Shown here one piece after another: positions 10,045 through 21,921 of a stretch of DNA of 64,000 nt. This DNA is from Azolla caroliniana (lineage: Eukaryota; Polypodiophyta). The stretch lies in contig JBHGNT010000012.1 in NCBI GenBank assembly GCA_043228905.1, positions 16,492,001 through 16,556,000 on the forward strand, written 5' to 3'. The position numbers were made by a program, and so were the translations under genes. Position 1 is the stretch's first letter, and every line of letters begins with the position of its first letter. Below the pieces are notes generated by a model that worked only from the letters and a program-made list of their open reading frames with translations, had not been told where the DNA came from and made no database searches.

Positions 10045-10750
10045 TGTTGGGATTTACGGTCCCTCCGGATGGGATGTCCGGAGATGAATGACGGCAAGCC
10101 CGGTTGCGGTTACGGAATAGGAGGATGAAGAGTACCCGGCTACGGAGCCGGATGATGTAAGACCCGGCTACGGAGCCGGATGTTGAAGACCCGGCATGAA
10201 GCCGGATGAAGAGTACTCGGCTACGGAGCCGGATGATGTTGAAGATCCGGCTACGGAGCCGGATGATGTATGTACCCGGAGAGAGATCCGGATGCGGGGA
10301 CATATTTGTGAATATGTTTGCCAAGGGCCCTTGTGGCTATATTTGTAAATAGCCGGAAAGTCATATGTGTATAAATATGACTTAGGGCAAACAGTTTTAT
10401 GTGGCTGCTCATTTTCTGTTTTCACTTAGAGGGAGCGAAGTGAGAGCAGCCGAGAGAGAGAGAGAGAGGGAGAGAGAAACGAGGAGGTCGTTGCCTCTGT
10501 GTATTACCGCCGCCTGTGGCGAGGACAGCGAGCTCAAGGTCGTCGCCTTGCAGCTCGCCATTGTATACTTCTCTGTATAGTGTTGGTTTGGAGTCTTGTA
10601 CTCCCGTGGTTTTTCCCGTTTAGGGTTTTCCACGTTAATCCCTGTGTTATCATGTCTTTCTCTGTGTTTCCTATTTTCTACTGCATTTGATTCGTGATTT
10701 CTCGGTTGTGGCCGAACGGTGAAGGTGAATCGGAGCGTCGATTCGCAACA
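10045..10750 (+). repeat. 3' LTR of intact Copia
   Basis: 706 bp, offset 4821 bases from the 5' copy, with one substitution seen. The TATA box copy is at 10370-10377 and the ~28-bp array copy at 10134-10273. Confidence 0.96.
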
Positions 10751-10808
10751 AATTGAACCCATGACCTTGTCATTCCAAGAGTAAGCTCTTGCCAATTGAA
10801 TTATATAT
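10751..10808 (-). repeat. tRNA-like SINE head cut by the Copia
   Basis: Read on the minus strand, this has a box A-like AATTCAATTGGCAAGAGC and, about 35 bases on, a box B-like GGTCATGGGTTCAATT. The spacing matches a tRNA-derived RNA polymerase III promoter. The box B end coincides with the Copia target site AATTG, so the remainder lies left of 5224. It may be a SINE or a tRNA pseudogene. No cloverleaf was confirmed. Confidence 0.55.
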
Positions 10809-13744
10809 TTTTGTTGGTTTTAGCTTCATCCCATCAACCAACCTTTAATCTTTCATAAACTTGGTTTTTGACATTTTTCCTCTAGTGAACACACCACATC
10901 ATGACACCACATCCTTGCCACTTGGCTATGATGTATAGTTGCCACAAGTTGGCTACCATGCATGGTTATCACATAGTGTACTATAGTGAATACAATGTAC
11001 AATGTCACAACAATGAAATTCCACAATGACAATCATGAAAGGTGTAGGTAGTGTCATTGAACATAACCCTTATCATTGATAATGGCATGTGATGCCCAAC
11101 TGTGAAGTTCCAATTGTAGTTCAATTTTTTTGTTCCCAAACAAGGTTTCATGAGCCATAAAGGCCAACCTGATCTTCTCTACCCCTTTCTCAATACAAAC
11201 AAACATGTTATTAGATGCACCATAATAAAGGCACAAATTGTTCCCAAATCAATGTTAAATCTAGATAGTCATTTGGGGCTAAATTTTGGTCATGTTAACC
11301 TCTAGTAGCACCAACTTCAAGGCTTGCACAAACACCAAATCTAGTTTTAACCAATAACCCCACTCCAATGGAGATGGAGGAAACATCTAATCAAGGACCG
11401 TTATCCAATTCTTAAAAGCAACAATATGGAGCAAAGCATTTATATTTATATTATCGTGGTCTACGACACATTGAGATGAATTGTCCACATAGACCAAGAT
11501 GTGAAGTGAACCAAACAAGTGTCTATGATAATATTGTTTCCACTTCTTTGATTAGTTCTTGTTTAAATAGATTAAGTAGCCCAATATGCAACACTAGTTT
11601 GAAAGTTTCACGATGTTAAATTAATAAGTTCAGCCAATTTTTTGGAAAAAAAAAAAAGTTCAGCCAAAACCAGAGCCATTGGTTGGAAATTCCAAGATAT
11701 ATAGATACAATTCCTAACATTGATTCCATTTCATTGGATTGAGTTAACAATGTACAAATTCAGCTTAGTATATCTAGGTTTCATTTAGTACTTGCCTTCA
11801 ATATTTTAGAATCAAGAGTGAACTCTTATTTTATGGATTGAGAATTTCCTTTGACACAAAATCTTCTTGAATAAGTTCCCTAGTCTAGTGTTTATAGAAG
11901 TTATTGATGGATGAGTGTTTATAAGAGTAATTGATGTTAAAAGATATAGCTAAAAACCTCAAGCTAATTTGTGTGGTTTTTTATGGTTTTTTAAAGTCAT
12001 GAGCATTCAAGTGCATTAGGTGCTCCATCAATAGATGTCATTACATGTTGTCCCCACCAAACTATGGATGACCACAATTCAAAAATAGTTTGACGCTGCC
12101 AAATTTTTTGAGGACTTCTTCGAACTCTTCTACCTCAATCATGCTATTGAAGACAAATTGGGGAGGACTCAGTGAATGACCAACCTATCCTTTAACTACA
12201 CGACCAAGTTGTGGTCTTGATCCTACAACATTTTAACCAATATGATTTTCCCCTTCTCAATTGATTGTATTTTTTCTACAAATGAATCTTAGTTCAATTG
12301 AATCCCAACCTAATCCTATACCCAACCCTCTAGATAATCCATGTTGAGATATATCCCCTCATGAATCCATGGTGCGCAACCCCTACGACACCTTTAATTC
12401 TTCGACAATATTCACACAAGTAAATAGTTTAGTCAATGGTTTACAACCCATCCATCCATCATCTAAACAAGCATGATCTTGTATCCTTTTCCCAATATTG
12501 GCATTGTAGTAAATAGCTAAAAGGGTGTGTCTCACCTTATTCAGTTTGGTGGACTTTGTCAACCTGGAAGCAAGTTTATCGATTAGTGAAGTTTTCCCTC
12601 CACACCGATAGGTGATGGATGCGCACCGTTGTATCCGTATTGATAGTGAACCAAGCAAGAGTGGTTGTCAATCACTCTTGAGCCTCTATTTTCACAACCC
12701 TAACCTCACGAACTATCACTCACACACTCTCACGTCAACTCTTAATTAAGAAACTAGACAAATCATAGGAAGAGTTTGAAAGTTAAGCATACATTTAAAG
12801 GTAACCAATACATGTATTAATGCCAAACCCAACTCTATAATAAAAGCATACAACACAAATAGAAGAGGAGCGATTAGGGTGTAGCAAATTAGCGCTTAAC
12901 CTGAATCAATGTACTCACTTAAGAAAAAAGAGGAGTGAGTTCTACCTTACATTATAAGGGGAGAGAAAACTCAAGACAGAAGAATAGTTCCAAAAATAAC
13001 CAAAAGTGACTTTTATAGCTTTTTATAAAGAGATTTGGTCTCTTTCACATTAGGGTGGCCATTTGGCCTAAAGCTTTGAGGGCAACTTTGTTCCATCTCC
13101 GTTTTCCTTTGGTATTCCATTGAGCTCAATGCCTACGTTGGTGTCGATGTCTTCATGAATCATGTTACACACAAGGGGGCACTTAATGTTAACATATTCA
13201 CATTGCTCCAACTCTTGGCAAAGGAACCACCATTTGAGCATCCATGCTTTTGTCAATATGACCACTCATGCAAGGTGACTAAACTTTAAATCTTTCAAGG
13301 GGACCAAACTCATGCGAGACATCCAACTAACCCCCTCACTCCAACATTCAAAGACTCCAACATGCATCCTTGCCAATGCACCAATCTCCTAGAATATATG
13401 GCCTTATGGCTACTTTATTGTGGAACAGGTTAAAACATTGTTGAAAACTATAAAGATATTTATTTTGTTCCTTTTAAGGTTCCTCATAATTCTCTGAACC
13501 TTGAGTCCTTTCTTTCTCTCTCCTCATGGTTTAGTAGAAAGTGCTCCACTTAATTTTGTACAAATCACTATTATGAGTTGGCAACTAACCGCAGATTTTC
13601 ATGCATGTGTTTCGCAATTTTGTATGGTGTTCAAGTTGATTAAGGGTGTACTTTAGTTATAGTGTCATTAAGTATAATTATCACGATGGAGGTTGGATAC
13701 TTTAAGTATAGTTCCTCTTGAGAGTTAGCTTAGTCAGTGTAGGC
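10809..13744. other. Intergenic, no gene seen
   Basis: AT-rich sequence with no reading frame over about 90 codons that resembles a known family. A block at 10845-10925 belongs to the repeat family of 4620-5120. No tRNA or structured RNA was recognised. Confidence 0.5.
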
Positions 13745-13800
13745 TTAGAGAGCTCGACAAGCATTTTTCCACATATCGTTAGCAATAGGGCACTCTTCGT
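13745..13800 (-). pseudogene. Out-of-frame E-motif remnant of the PPR gene
   Basis: Directly downstream of the PPR stop, a shifted frame reads PIANDMWKNACRAL. This resembles the MW.dA.riR segment at the start of PPR E domains. It suggests that a small indel ended the protein early. Confidence 0.4.
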
Positions 13801-13809
13801 ATTAATATA

Positions 13810-15351
13810 TCACATCATGGCAGCATAAATATCACTTATACATACATATGCCCCCGCTGATCTCTCATCCAACTTTATTGCATTTTCAAAGGCAAATCTA
13901 CCCAGCCTTATATTTCCCGATGCTCTACAAGAACCCAACAATGCGTACCATGTGGGAAGATGATCAAAAGATGGCATTTTCTTGATAAGGGCCATCGCTT
14001 CGTCAAAATGCCCAACACGGCCCAATAGATTGACCATGCATGCGTGATGTTGTAAAGTTGGAACAATGCCATAGCTTGTAGACATAGTCTCAAAGTAAGT
14101 TTGGCCTTCATCAATTAGACCCGCGAAACAACATGCATTTAGAAGAACCGTAAACGTAACCAAGTTTGGTTCAATACCTTCTCTTGTCATTTGTTTGAAC
14201 AAGCCAAAAACCGTGGTATGCTCTCCGATTCTACCATACCCGGCAATCAAAGCTGTCCATGAAACTATGTTCCGGAAAGGAAGTTCCTCAAACACTTTTC
14301 TTGCTTTTGCAAGTGCGCCACATTTCGCATACATATCCACCAATGCAGTTCCAAGCATGTTATTGTTGTGTAGCAAACCCTCGCGGACAATTTTCGCATG
14401 TATTTCACTACCTTTCTCGGCCGCTCCGATGTTACCACATGCTTTCGATATGCTAAGAAATGTCACTGATTCTGGCGAGACACCCTCACATTGCATACGT
14501 TCAATACAATCCAATGCTTTCTCATCATGTCCGTGTTGGGAGTATCCCGAAACCAGAACATTCCACGAGACAACATTCCGCAATGGAAGTTCATCGAACA
14601 CTTGTTCCGCCTCGACAAGCTTTGCACATTTGGCATACATATCGACCAACGCATTCCCAAGAATAGCATTTCTTCCCAACAAGCCCTGTCTCAAGATCTC
14701 GGAATGTATTTCTCGGCCTTTTCCGAGTGCTCCGATGCTACCACAAGCTTTCAATGTGCAAACAAATGTGATAGTATCAGGAGTGAGACCCTGGCACTGC
14801 ACCTGGCGAAAGCAATCAAGAGCTTTCTCGGCATGTTTGGCACCATGAGAGGAGTATCCAGAGATTAGGGCATTCCAAGAAGCCACATCATGATATAATA
14901 ACTCATCGAACACTCTTTGAGCATGCTCTAGCTCACCACATCGACAATACATATCGACCAATGAAGTAGCAAGCACAACATCTCTTTCCAACAACATTTC
15001 GTGTTGTCTCGATGTAACCTCTGTATGTATTTCCTTCCCTTTTTCAAGTTGCATCATGTGGCCACAAGCTCTTAAAAGGCATGACAAAGTTACCGAATTA
15101 GGCAAGCCTCCTTCGTGTAGAATCCGTCGGAACCGATCGAATGCTGCCATGTTATGGCCATTTTTGACATATCCAGCAATGAGAGATGTCCATGAGATGA
15201 CACTTCGAGACGAAAGCTCATCGAAAACTTGTTGGGCAGCTGCCATGTCCCCAGATTTCGCATGCTTAGCCAACAAAGCATTTCTTGTAGAAGTGGAATG
15301 TTTCGACAAACCCTCGCTTATTACCATGAACTTTGCTTCCTTCATACACAT
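13810..15351 (-). CDS. PLS-type pentatricopeptide repeat protein, ends probably damaged
   Basis: An intronless frame of 513 residues made almost entirely of PPR units of P, L and S type (for example VISWTSLIAGYVKNG, VVSWNVLVSGYSQHG, GTALVDMYAKCGALAKARKV). Such proteins usually enter mitochondria or plastids and bind RNA for editing or processing; no target is evident here. The start at 15351 is the first Met of the open frame and gives no clear transit peptide. Just upstream, another frame encodes SVEALNL and ends at a TGA (15370-15368), as if a frameshift had cut off the N-terminus. After the stop at 13812-13810 another frame reads ANDMWKNACRAL, like the E motif that normally follows. A truncated gene or recent pseudogene is likely. 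The repeat wording is fern-like. Confidence 0.8.
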   Translation of the reverse strand: MCMKEAKFMVISEGLSKHSTSTRNALLAKHAKSGDMAAAQQVFDELSSRSVISWTSLIAGYVKNGHNMAAFDRFRRILHEGGLPNSVTLSCLLRACGHMMQLEKGKEIHTEVTSRQHEMLLERDVVLATSLVDMYCRCGELEHAQRVFDELLYHDVASWNALISGYSSHGAKHAEKALDCFRQVQCQGLTPDTITFVCTLKACGSIGALGKGREIHSEILRQGLLGRNAILGNALVDMYAKCAKLVEAEQVFDELPLRNVVSWNVLVSGYSQHGHDEKALDCIERMQCEGVSPESVTFLSISKACGNIGAAEKGSEIHAKIVREGLLHNNNMLGTALVDMYAKCGALAKARKVFEELPFRNIVSWTALIAGYGRIGEHTTVFGLFKQMTREGIEPNLVTFTVLLNACCFAGLIDEGQTYFETMSTSYGIVPTLQHHACMVNLLGRVGHFDEAMALIKKMPSFDHLPTWYALLGSCRASGNIRLGRFAFENAIKLDERSAGAYVCISDIYAAMM

Positions 15352-15867
15352 CCAGCTTATGCTTAGGTCAAAGATTCAATGCCTCCACAGAGTAATCACT
15401 ATCATATCCTCTCCCCTTGGAATGAGCACCTCCACAATTGCCCCCATAATTGTTCTCTGTATTAAATCTCTTAAAAAAAACTGATTCCTTTTCTCACATT
15501 TATGTACAAAAAAAGGAGACAATTCTTCATCTTTCCAGTTGCTCTTCCTTAACCCAAAATCGCTGGAAAAGAAAAGAAAAAAGTTGCGTCTTTGCCACAA
15601 ATTATGCACGAAAGCTTGTTCATAATTTCACCTTTTCTGACCCAAGGTAATGCGTATATTTTATGTGTATAAAGTACAGAAGAGATACATATGTATATGT
15701 ACATACATATATAGCACTTTGCTTACACCGCCATCATCAAATCTTGAAACCTTCACAGCTCAAAAACAGAGCTCCAAGCTACAGAAGTAAGCAATCCATG
15801 TCCTACTCTGTTTTACTGTTATTATTTACAGACTAAAGGAAATCCCATCTAATGTCTGGTACGCAAA
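15352..15867. other. PPR upstream region
   Basis: On the minus strand, 15371-15496 stays open and encodes an NTENNYGGNCGGAHSKG...SVEALNL stretch that may be the lost N-terminus of the PPR protein. No Met is seen at its head. Nothing else is recognised up to the microsatellite. Confidence 0.35.
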
Positions 15868-15906
<39 letters not shown>

Positions 15907-15951
15907 TACATACATACATACATACATACACACATACACACATACATACAC

Positions 15952-15998
<47 letters not shown>

Positions 15999-16007
15999 TA
16001 CATACAT

Positions 16008-16045
<38 letters not shown>

Positions 16046-16046
16046 T
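15868..16046. repeat. Compound AC / CATA microsatellite
   Basis: About 180 bp of alternating (AC)n and (CATA)n blocks: AC, CATA, mixed ACAC/CATA, AC, CATA, AC. Open frames across it are repeat artefacts. Confidence 0.97.
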
Positions 16047-17321
16047 GCATGCATCATAGATGTGTCTTTTTGTGATGGTGGCATTGGTGGTGTTTGCTTC
16101 TTCTTAGGAATGCCTCTCTCCATGGGGCTATTCTATTACGCTCTTCGGATGCACACATGTGTCACATGTCTCGCCCGCCCGATTGAAAGAGCCTTCTCCA
16201 ATTGCTGGTTCGCACCGACGTGTCGAAGAGAGGACACCAAGATAAATTGGATTCAACAAGAAAAGGAACTACGTCATTTGATAAGAATTTGCGTCTCCCT
16301 TTGTCTGATTGCGTGGCACATTATTGATTGGCCTCGTTGCAACAATAAATCAATCAAACAAGCAAACTTAGCATGATGATTGGAAACAACTTGCTTTTGT
16401 TCATTGGTTGGATTCCACATGGCTAACTCATAAATGTGCTTTATGGCTACTCTTTGTGAACTGGGCTCATTCTCTAATTGGTTCAATGATGGTGGTGCGA
16501 ATGTGTAACTCATTGGCGAGACCAAGTGTCGTAGTACAATACTAGGGAATGTGATGTTTATTGGTGATGAAAGGGAGTGGAACTCGTTGCAAAAGTGAGA
16601 ATGTGTGGGATGACAAATGCATAGGTGAGCATGGAGTTAGAGATGGTGATGATACAAGTGAAGGTGTGTCTATAAGGTGTTTATTACCTTTTTGCCAAGA
16701 GATGATGTGCATATTTAGTAAGGGAGATAAAAGAAATCAATATAAACAAGAGAGTGAGGGCTGGACAAACAAATAGGTTCTATTATTTGACCTAGAGATA
16801 ATAGTTTATCAACCAATCTAGCATTACTTGTGTAAGTACAAAAATCACTAAATCTTTAACATTTGTGAAAGCTTGAAAACACCCTATTAGCCATCAAGGC
16901 ATGTTGGCCTTCTCTTTAACCATTCCATATTCCCCCATAATGTCTTCATTACATCATGGGTTGACTACTTCCATACCCCATTTTTTGGCCACCTTCTCAA
17001 TAATTGGTTTCTCCTTCATTACATTTCCTATGCTAGTATTCAACTCAATTGACAAAGGTTTGAATTCAAAACATCGCAAAATAGGGATGCCATGCTTAAA
17101 TTTAAGTGGCCTATTCAAAGAATGCACTTTGGGACAAACTGTTGAGATGACGAAATTGCTATGATCACAAAAATATGGTATGTCACAAACTTTTAAGCTC
17201 ATGATGAGGTATAGTGCGGAAATCCTTTAATAATTTCTAAAAGGAGACGATGCTTGGCTAGCATATTAGTGCATTCCAAAAAGTAAGTTTAACAAAGACA
17301 TGAAGATTGACGATCTATACA
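16047..17321. other. Intergenic, no gene seen
   Basis: Unique-looking sequence. Short open frames on both strands (around 16.3-16.8 and 16.9-17.2 kb) show no recognisable domain. Confidence 0.5.
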
Positions 17322-17327
17322 TTTATT
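17322..17327 (-). terminator. Candidate poly(A) signal of the GH36 gene
   Basis: AATAAA on the minus strand, 42 bases past the stop codon of the raffinose-synthase-family gene. The distance fits a plant 3' UTR. Confidence 0.45.
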
Positions 17328-17368
17328 TTCGATGCATGGTAGCTCAACAAGATCGTCATGATCATCCA

Positions 17369-20300
17369 TCAAAAACACAATTCCAATGTTGTTGGTTCAA
17401 CTTTCCATGGGACTTCAACTAAAACTCTTCCATCACCAGAATTATAAATGAAATTGGTGATATCCCCATCTAAGTTGCATATTTTGGGTTGACAAGACGC
17501 ATACACACAAAATTGCCCCTCACCCCTAACTTTCATCACAAGGTTTCCGTTCAAGTCAAAGCTCTCAACACATCCTCCAGAATTCATCATATTGAGTAGG
17601 CCAATTGGAGCAAAATATACATCTTTCGCAATATCTTGCAAAAGCGGAGCCATAGTTAATATATCATATTCTAGAGGCTTCAATGTCATGTTTATGCTCT
17701 CATTCATATCTAGTATGAAAATCTTATCGAATTTCTTCGAATACATTGCAAAAGAGCCCCTATCATGTTTGACGGAAGATCCATGATTCCACTCAATGTC
17801 TTGAGGAGACACATAGGTAGAACATGGTACGCAATGAACGGGTGATGGCAACATGTCACGCTTTTCACGACACCAACCACCTCCTTGACAGTTAAAAGCC
17901 CCAACCACGCCTCCACACTACAAGAGATATAAACAACCACCAAAAAACATATATCAAAATAAACCCTAACCATACCTCAACATTAACTGCAACAAATAAA
18001 CACATGCATTCCTAAGGAAAAAAAAACATTTACCTTGTTGAAATTCCATATCTTCAAGATGGTCATTCCATCATGCACTGGATCCAAGAATAAACAATCT
18101 CGCGTCGGTAAAGCAAAATTTGAACACCGAGGTATGGCTCCATTAGGAAATACAATTTGCTTCAATAAAGCAAAATCATGTTCTCCAGGCTTATCGCTCA
18201 CGTATATAGGACCGCCAGAGATCGCTCTGGAAGCCGCATGGAAATATGCAGCAGGATGCGTGGTTTGAAACATGTCCCAATCTGGATATATGAATTGTCC
18301 AATCCATAGACTATTATATGCACAATGGATCATATGTAAGCCTTGCAACCATAGCGAAGGGGTTCCATTCTTATCTTCTGGCCAAAAATCATCACCTAAA
18401 TGGATATAATCAAAATGTCATTTCTCCTATATGAGAACAATTACAATCATACAATGTTGGAATAAAAACCTAGAAACAAGTTTCAGTTTGATTTGCATAC
18501 TTGCAAATTTTACAAGCCACCTTTGAGTTTTGTAGAACATATACTTTTTAAGAGATTCTAAAATGGAAATACTCTTCAGATTTTGATAACCTTTCTCCTG
18601 AGAAAATTTCCGAATTATGAACAAACGTTTTTGCGCTTTTTTGGAAAAAAAATGTCTCTCTCCAACCACCACATTATCTCATGAACAGAGGATAACCCTA
18701 AATCCTGAATAACACACAAATTATAAATGAAATTGTTTTTTAATCTTATGTAAAAAAAGTTTTTCTTTTACCCGAGGAATCATACCAAGACTGAAAAGCT
18801 AACTTGAAACCCAAAACCGTAAACCTAATCGCATGTTGTAAGTAGCTATTGGCCCTGTTTTGGCTCAAACCGAACCGAACCGTTAAGCCATGGTTTAACG
18901 GTTTATCGGTTCCAAAAAAAACTTTAATGGTTTGGATTATTAATAAACGGTTTGGTTTGGTACTAAAACTTGGGTTTATCGGTTTATAGATTTAAGTGGT
19001 TTGGTTTAAAGGTTTATTGGTTAGCTTTTTTCCCCTCTTAATGGTTTATTAATGTTTTTTTTATTGATTTAATTCACATGACTGAAATGCTTATTTAATT
19101 TAATGGTTTAATTAAAGTTTTTTATTGATTTAATAAATTTAACTTACATGCTCATTTAAAAGTTTAAATAGTTCGACTTTAATGGTTAGGTTCAATTTTT
19201 TTATTAAATGGTTCGGTTCGGTTTCAACTTTTCCATTAAAACGGTTTTGGTTTAAATGCTTTGAAAGTTCATAAACTGTTTGGTTTGGTTTTTGTTTTAT
19301 CTAAATGGTTTAGTTTGATTTGAAGGCAAAGAAACCGAACTGAACCGAAACTGAATTGGGCCCATTGCTAATTGTAAGGGAGATCTAAGAGAAAACAACG
19401 GCTAGGTAACCCTTTTCACATTCATTTTGAAAACCAGGAAATGACCACATTGATCCAACAACAACTTACCAACTCGACCCAACGATATCTGCTCTGTTCC
19501 GAGCAACATGAATTCGTTACAGTGTTGCATGCTGGCTATTGCTCCAGTTCCACCAAAGTTCTTCCGTAATGACTTTGCAAATGCCCCGTGATATTTACGA
19601 GCAAGTTCCACCCTTCCCCCATAGTTCTCTGATAGCATCTCCAAAGCCTACATAAGTACAAACACCTCTTAATGTTGTTACTTTCTACAAATACTTGTCA
19701 CATAACCCATGCACAGCAATTCTATTAATGTTGCAATTCTCTAGTTAATTTGCATAGATTCATTCCGAAACCATGAGATAAGTAAGAAATCTCTTAACGC
19801 TGCTAATCTATGTGACTTCAGAGCATAATTGCGCACGATCTCCTATACATTCATGGGACATTATGCACATTCATTGTAAAGGAAAGGGTAAGCACCATAT
19901 CTCATACTGTGTGCAAAATCTCTTAATGTTGAAAATCTCTTAAACTTGGTTAAGTTTGATTGCAAATCTTACATAAGCACAATTTCTCTAAAGGTTGATA
20001 GTTTGTACACATTCATTTGCACAATTATGCACAAAATTTCATCACTTGATTAAAACTTACAGCACAAATATGTATATTAAATCCAAATCCTTCATAACCA
20101 TATCACGAAATCTGAACTTTCGTACCTTCATTGCAAAGCTATCCAAATTAACAGAGGAACTAATTAGGTTAGCTACCTAGTGTGTGGCACACCATATCAG
20201 TTATCATTGCGATTCACAACGAAACTAAGAACCATAAGACTTGCCTGTATCACATCCAGCTTCACTCCCGAAACTCCAGTCCGAGCAAGATAAGAATGCA

Positions 20301-21889
20301 TGCGATCATAAAACTCGAATGCATTTTCGGGTGGAATGATCCCGATCAAGTCATCAACAAGCATATCAACTGCAAGATCTTCCATTGTAGTTATCAAGCC
20401 CGGTGACCTCACGGGTTGCTCAAGCACAGAACCAAATGATTCCTCGGCATCAGTCCTTACCCCTCCCCAGTAACCGAGCAATGCATGCCATACATATACA
20501 TCCTCTAATGCCACAAACTCCTGTTTCAAATCACCTATGAAAGCTTTCAAACCAGTGCAGCTTTCATTATTACCGTCCTCCTTTCCATTATATTTGGTTT
20601 TTCTTGGTCCACAATTATGTGGTTGGATTGATAATTCAATGCCATTCACCGGAGATGCATGACCCTCTGTTTCATGCATCAAATTGTGGCTGGTACTTGT
20701 ATGAACTTCAGGTATCAAATCAGGATTGTTATTAGCATGGATTTCATATATAAAACCATGGTCACGGTTGTTAATAGCATGAACATCATGTGTCAGATCA
20801 GGATGGTTGTGACTAGCATGATCATCACGTACCGAATCACGGTTATTGCCAATCACATAATTATCATGTATGAAATCGTGGTGGTTGTCAGTAGCACGAA
20901 CATTAGTATTGCAATTAGTTGCACCCATATCTGGCATGCTAATGCAATTTAAACCTACTACTACTTCTTCTTCTTCTTTGATCATCATCTTCTTTTGAAG
21001 ATTACTTTTGATATAGCCGGAGAACTTTTCATTCTCTTGTATCTTACTAAGTCTACATGGCATTTGGTCGCCGGCTTTAGTATATCCGGTGGCATCGACC
21101 GAAGGATCATCATGATTAAAGCTAATGGATTGCCATCCATCATCAATAATAACAAACTTTGGGGGAAAACCACCATCGGTAAGAGACTTTATACCATCCC
21201 AAATACCCTGAGGATCCACTCTCAGATAGAAAGCATCCCATGTGCACCAACCAAAATGGTTCACTATTGGAGGGATTAGATGGTTCTTGTCTTCCAGTAG
21301 AGTGAAAGTGCCCAAATGAGCATGAATGACCCTCATGGCATCTTTAACTAACATGAAAGGATCAATACAAGCATGAACATAGACACAAGACGTGAATGAA
21401 GATTGGCTTACCTTAGAAGATCCACTTTCGACACACACATTTACATTATCTTCCTCCCCTGCTTCTAAAGTAGCCACAAATCTGCCTTCATATATGGGAA
21501 CCACTGCTATATAGGGGTATCCTTTGATCCCATCATCACGACCTTTCTGATGGGTGTCTAGGATCAACAGTTGGGTTTCTCTCTCTACATCGCAGCCGTT
21601 CATTCCCACCCACTGTGTTGTCCACCATACTTTGAACCTGAAAATGCTTGTGAATCTTGTCTCAAGTAGCTTCCCTAGAGAGAAGACATGTCTGGACTTT
21701 TCAGCTGTTGCTTTGAACCCTAGAAAAGCACCTTCTGAGGTTGCTGATGAGCAGAGATGAGATGGGGAAGGTTCTGCTCCCGTTGGGCAGAGGGAGGAAA
21801 CTGGGGAGATGGTGACATGGAGAGGTACTTCATGTAAGAAAGGTCTCCCATGGTATTGTAAAGCTCTCTGGTTAGATATCACAAAACCA

Positions 21890-21921
<32 letters not shown>

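Larger units (their letters stand above)
5224..10750 (+). mobile_element. Complete young Ty1/Copia retrotransposon, TSD AATTG
   Basis: A full-length 5527-bp element. AATTG stands at 5219-5223 and 10751-10755. The LTRs are both 706 bp (5224-5929 and 10045-10750), end in TGTTG...CAACA, and show only one difference on reading through (C near 5297, T in the other copy). The primer site (tggtatcagagc) begins at 5933. A purine tract (GAAGGGGGAG) precedes the 3' LTR. One uninterrupted gag-pol frame lies between. The domain order protease-integrase-RT-RNase H is that of Copia, and the wording is Tork/Tnt1-like. All parts needed for autonomous movement appear present. Confidence 0.97.

Noticed and set aside
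6236-10324. Long antisense frames in the intact Copia
   Set aside because: They mirror the codon bias of the gag-pol frame and have no domain similarity.
12383-12658. 91-codon minus-strand frame in the intergenic region
   Set aside because: No motif, no neighbouring exon and no start or splice context. Chance is the simplest explanation.
15826-16376. Open frames across the AC/CATA microsatellite
   Set aside because: The peptides are pure Cys/Val/Tyr or Thr/His repeats. They reflect repeat period, not a gene.
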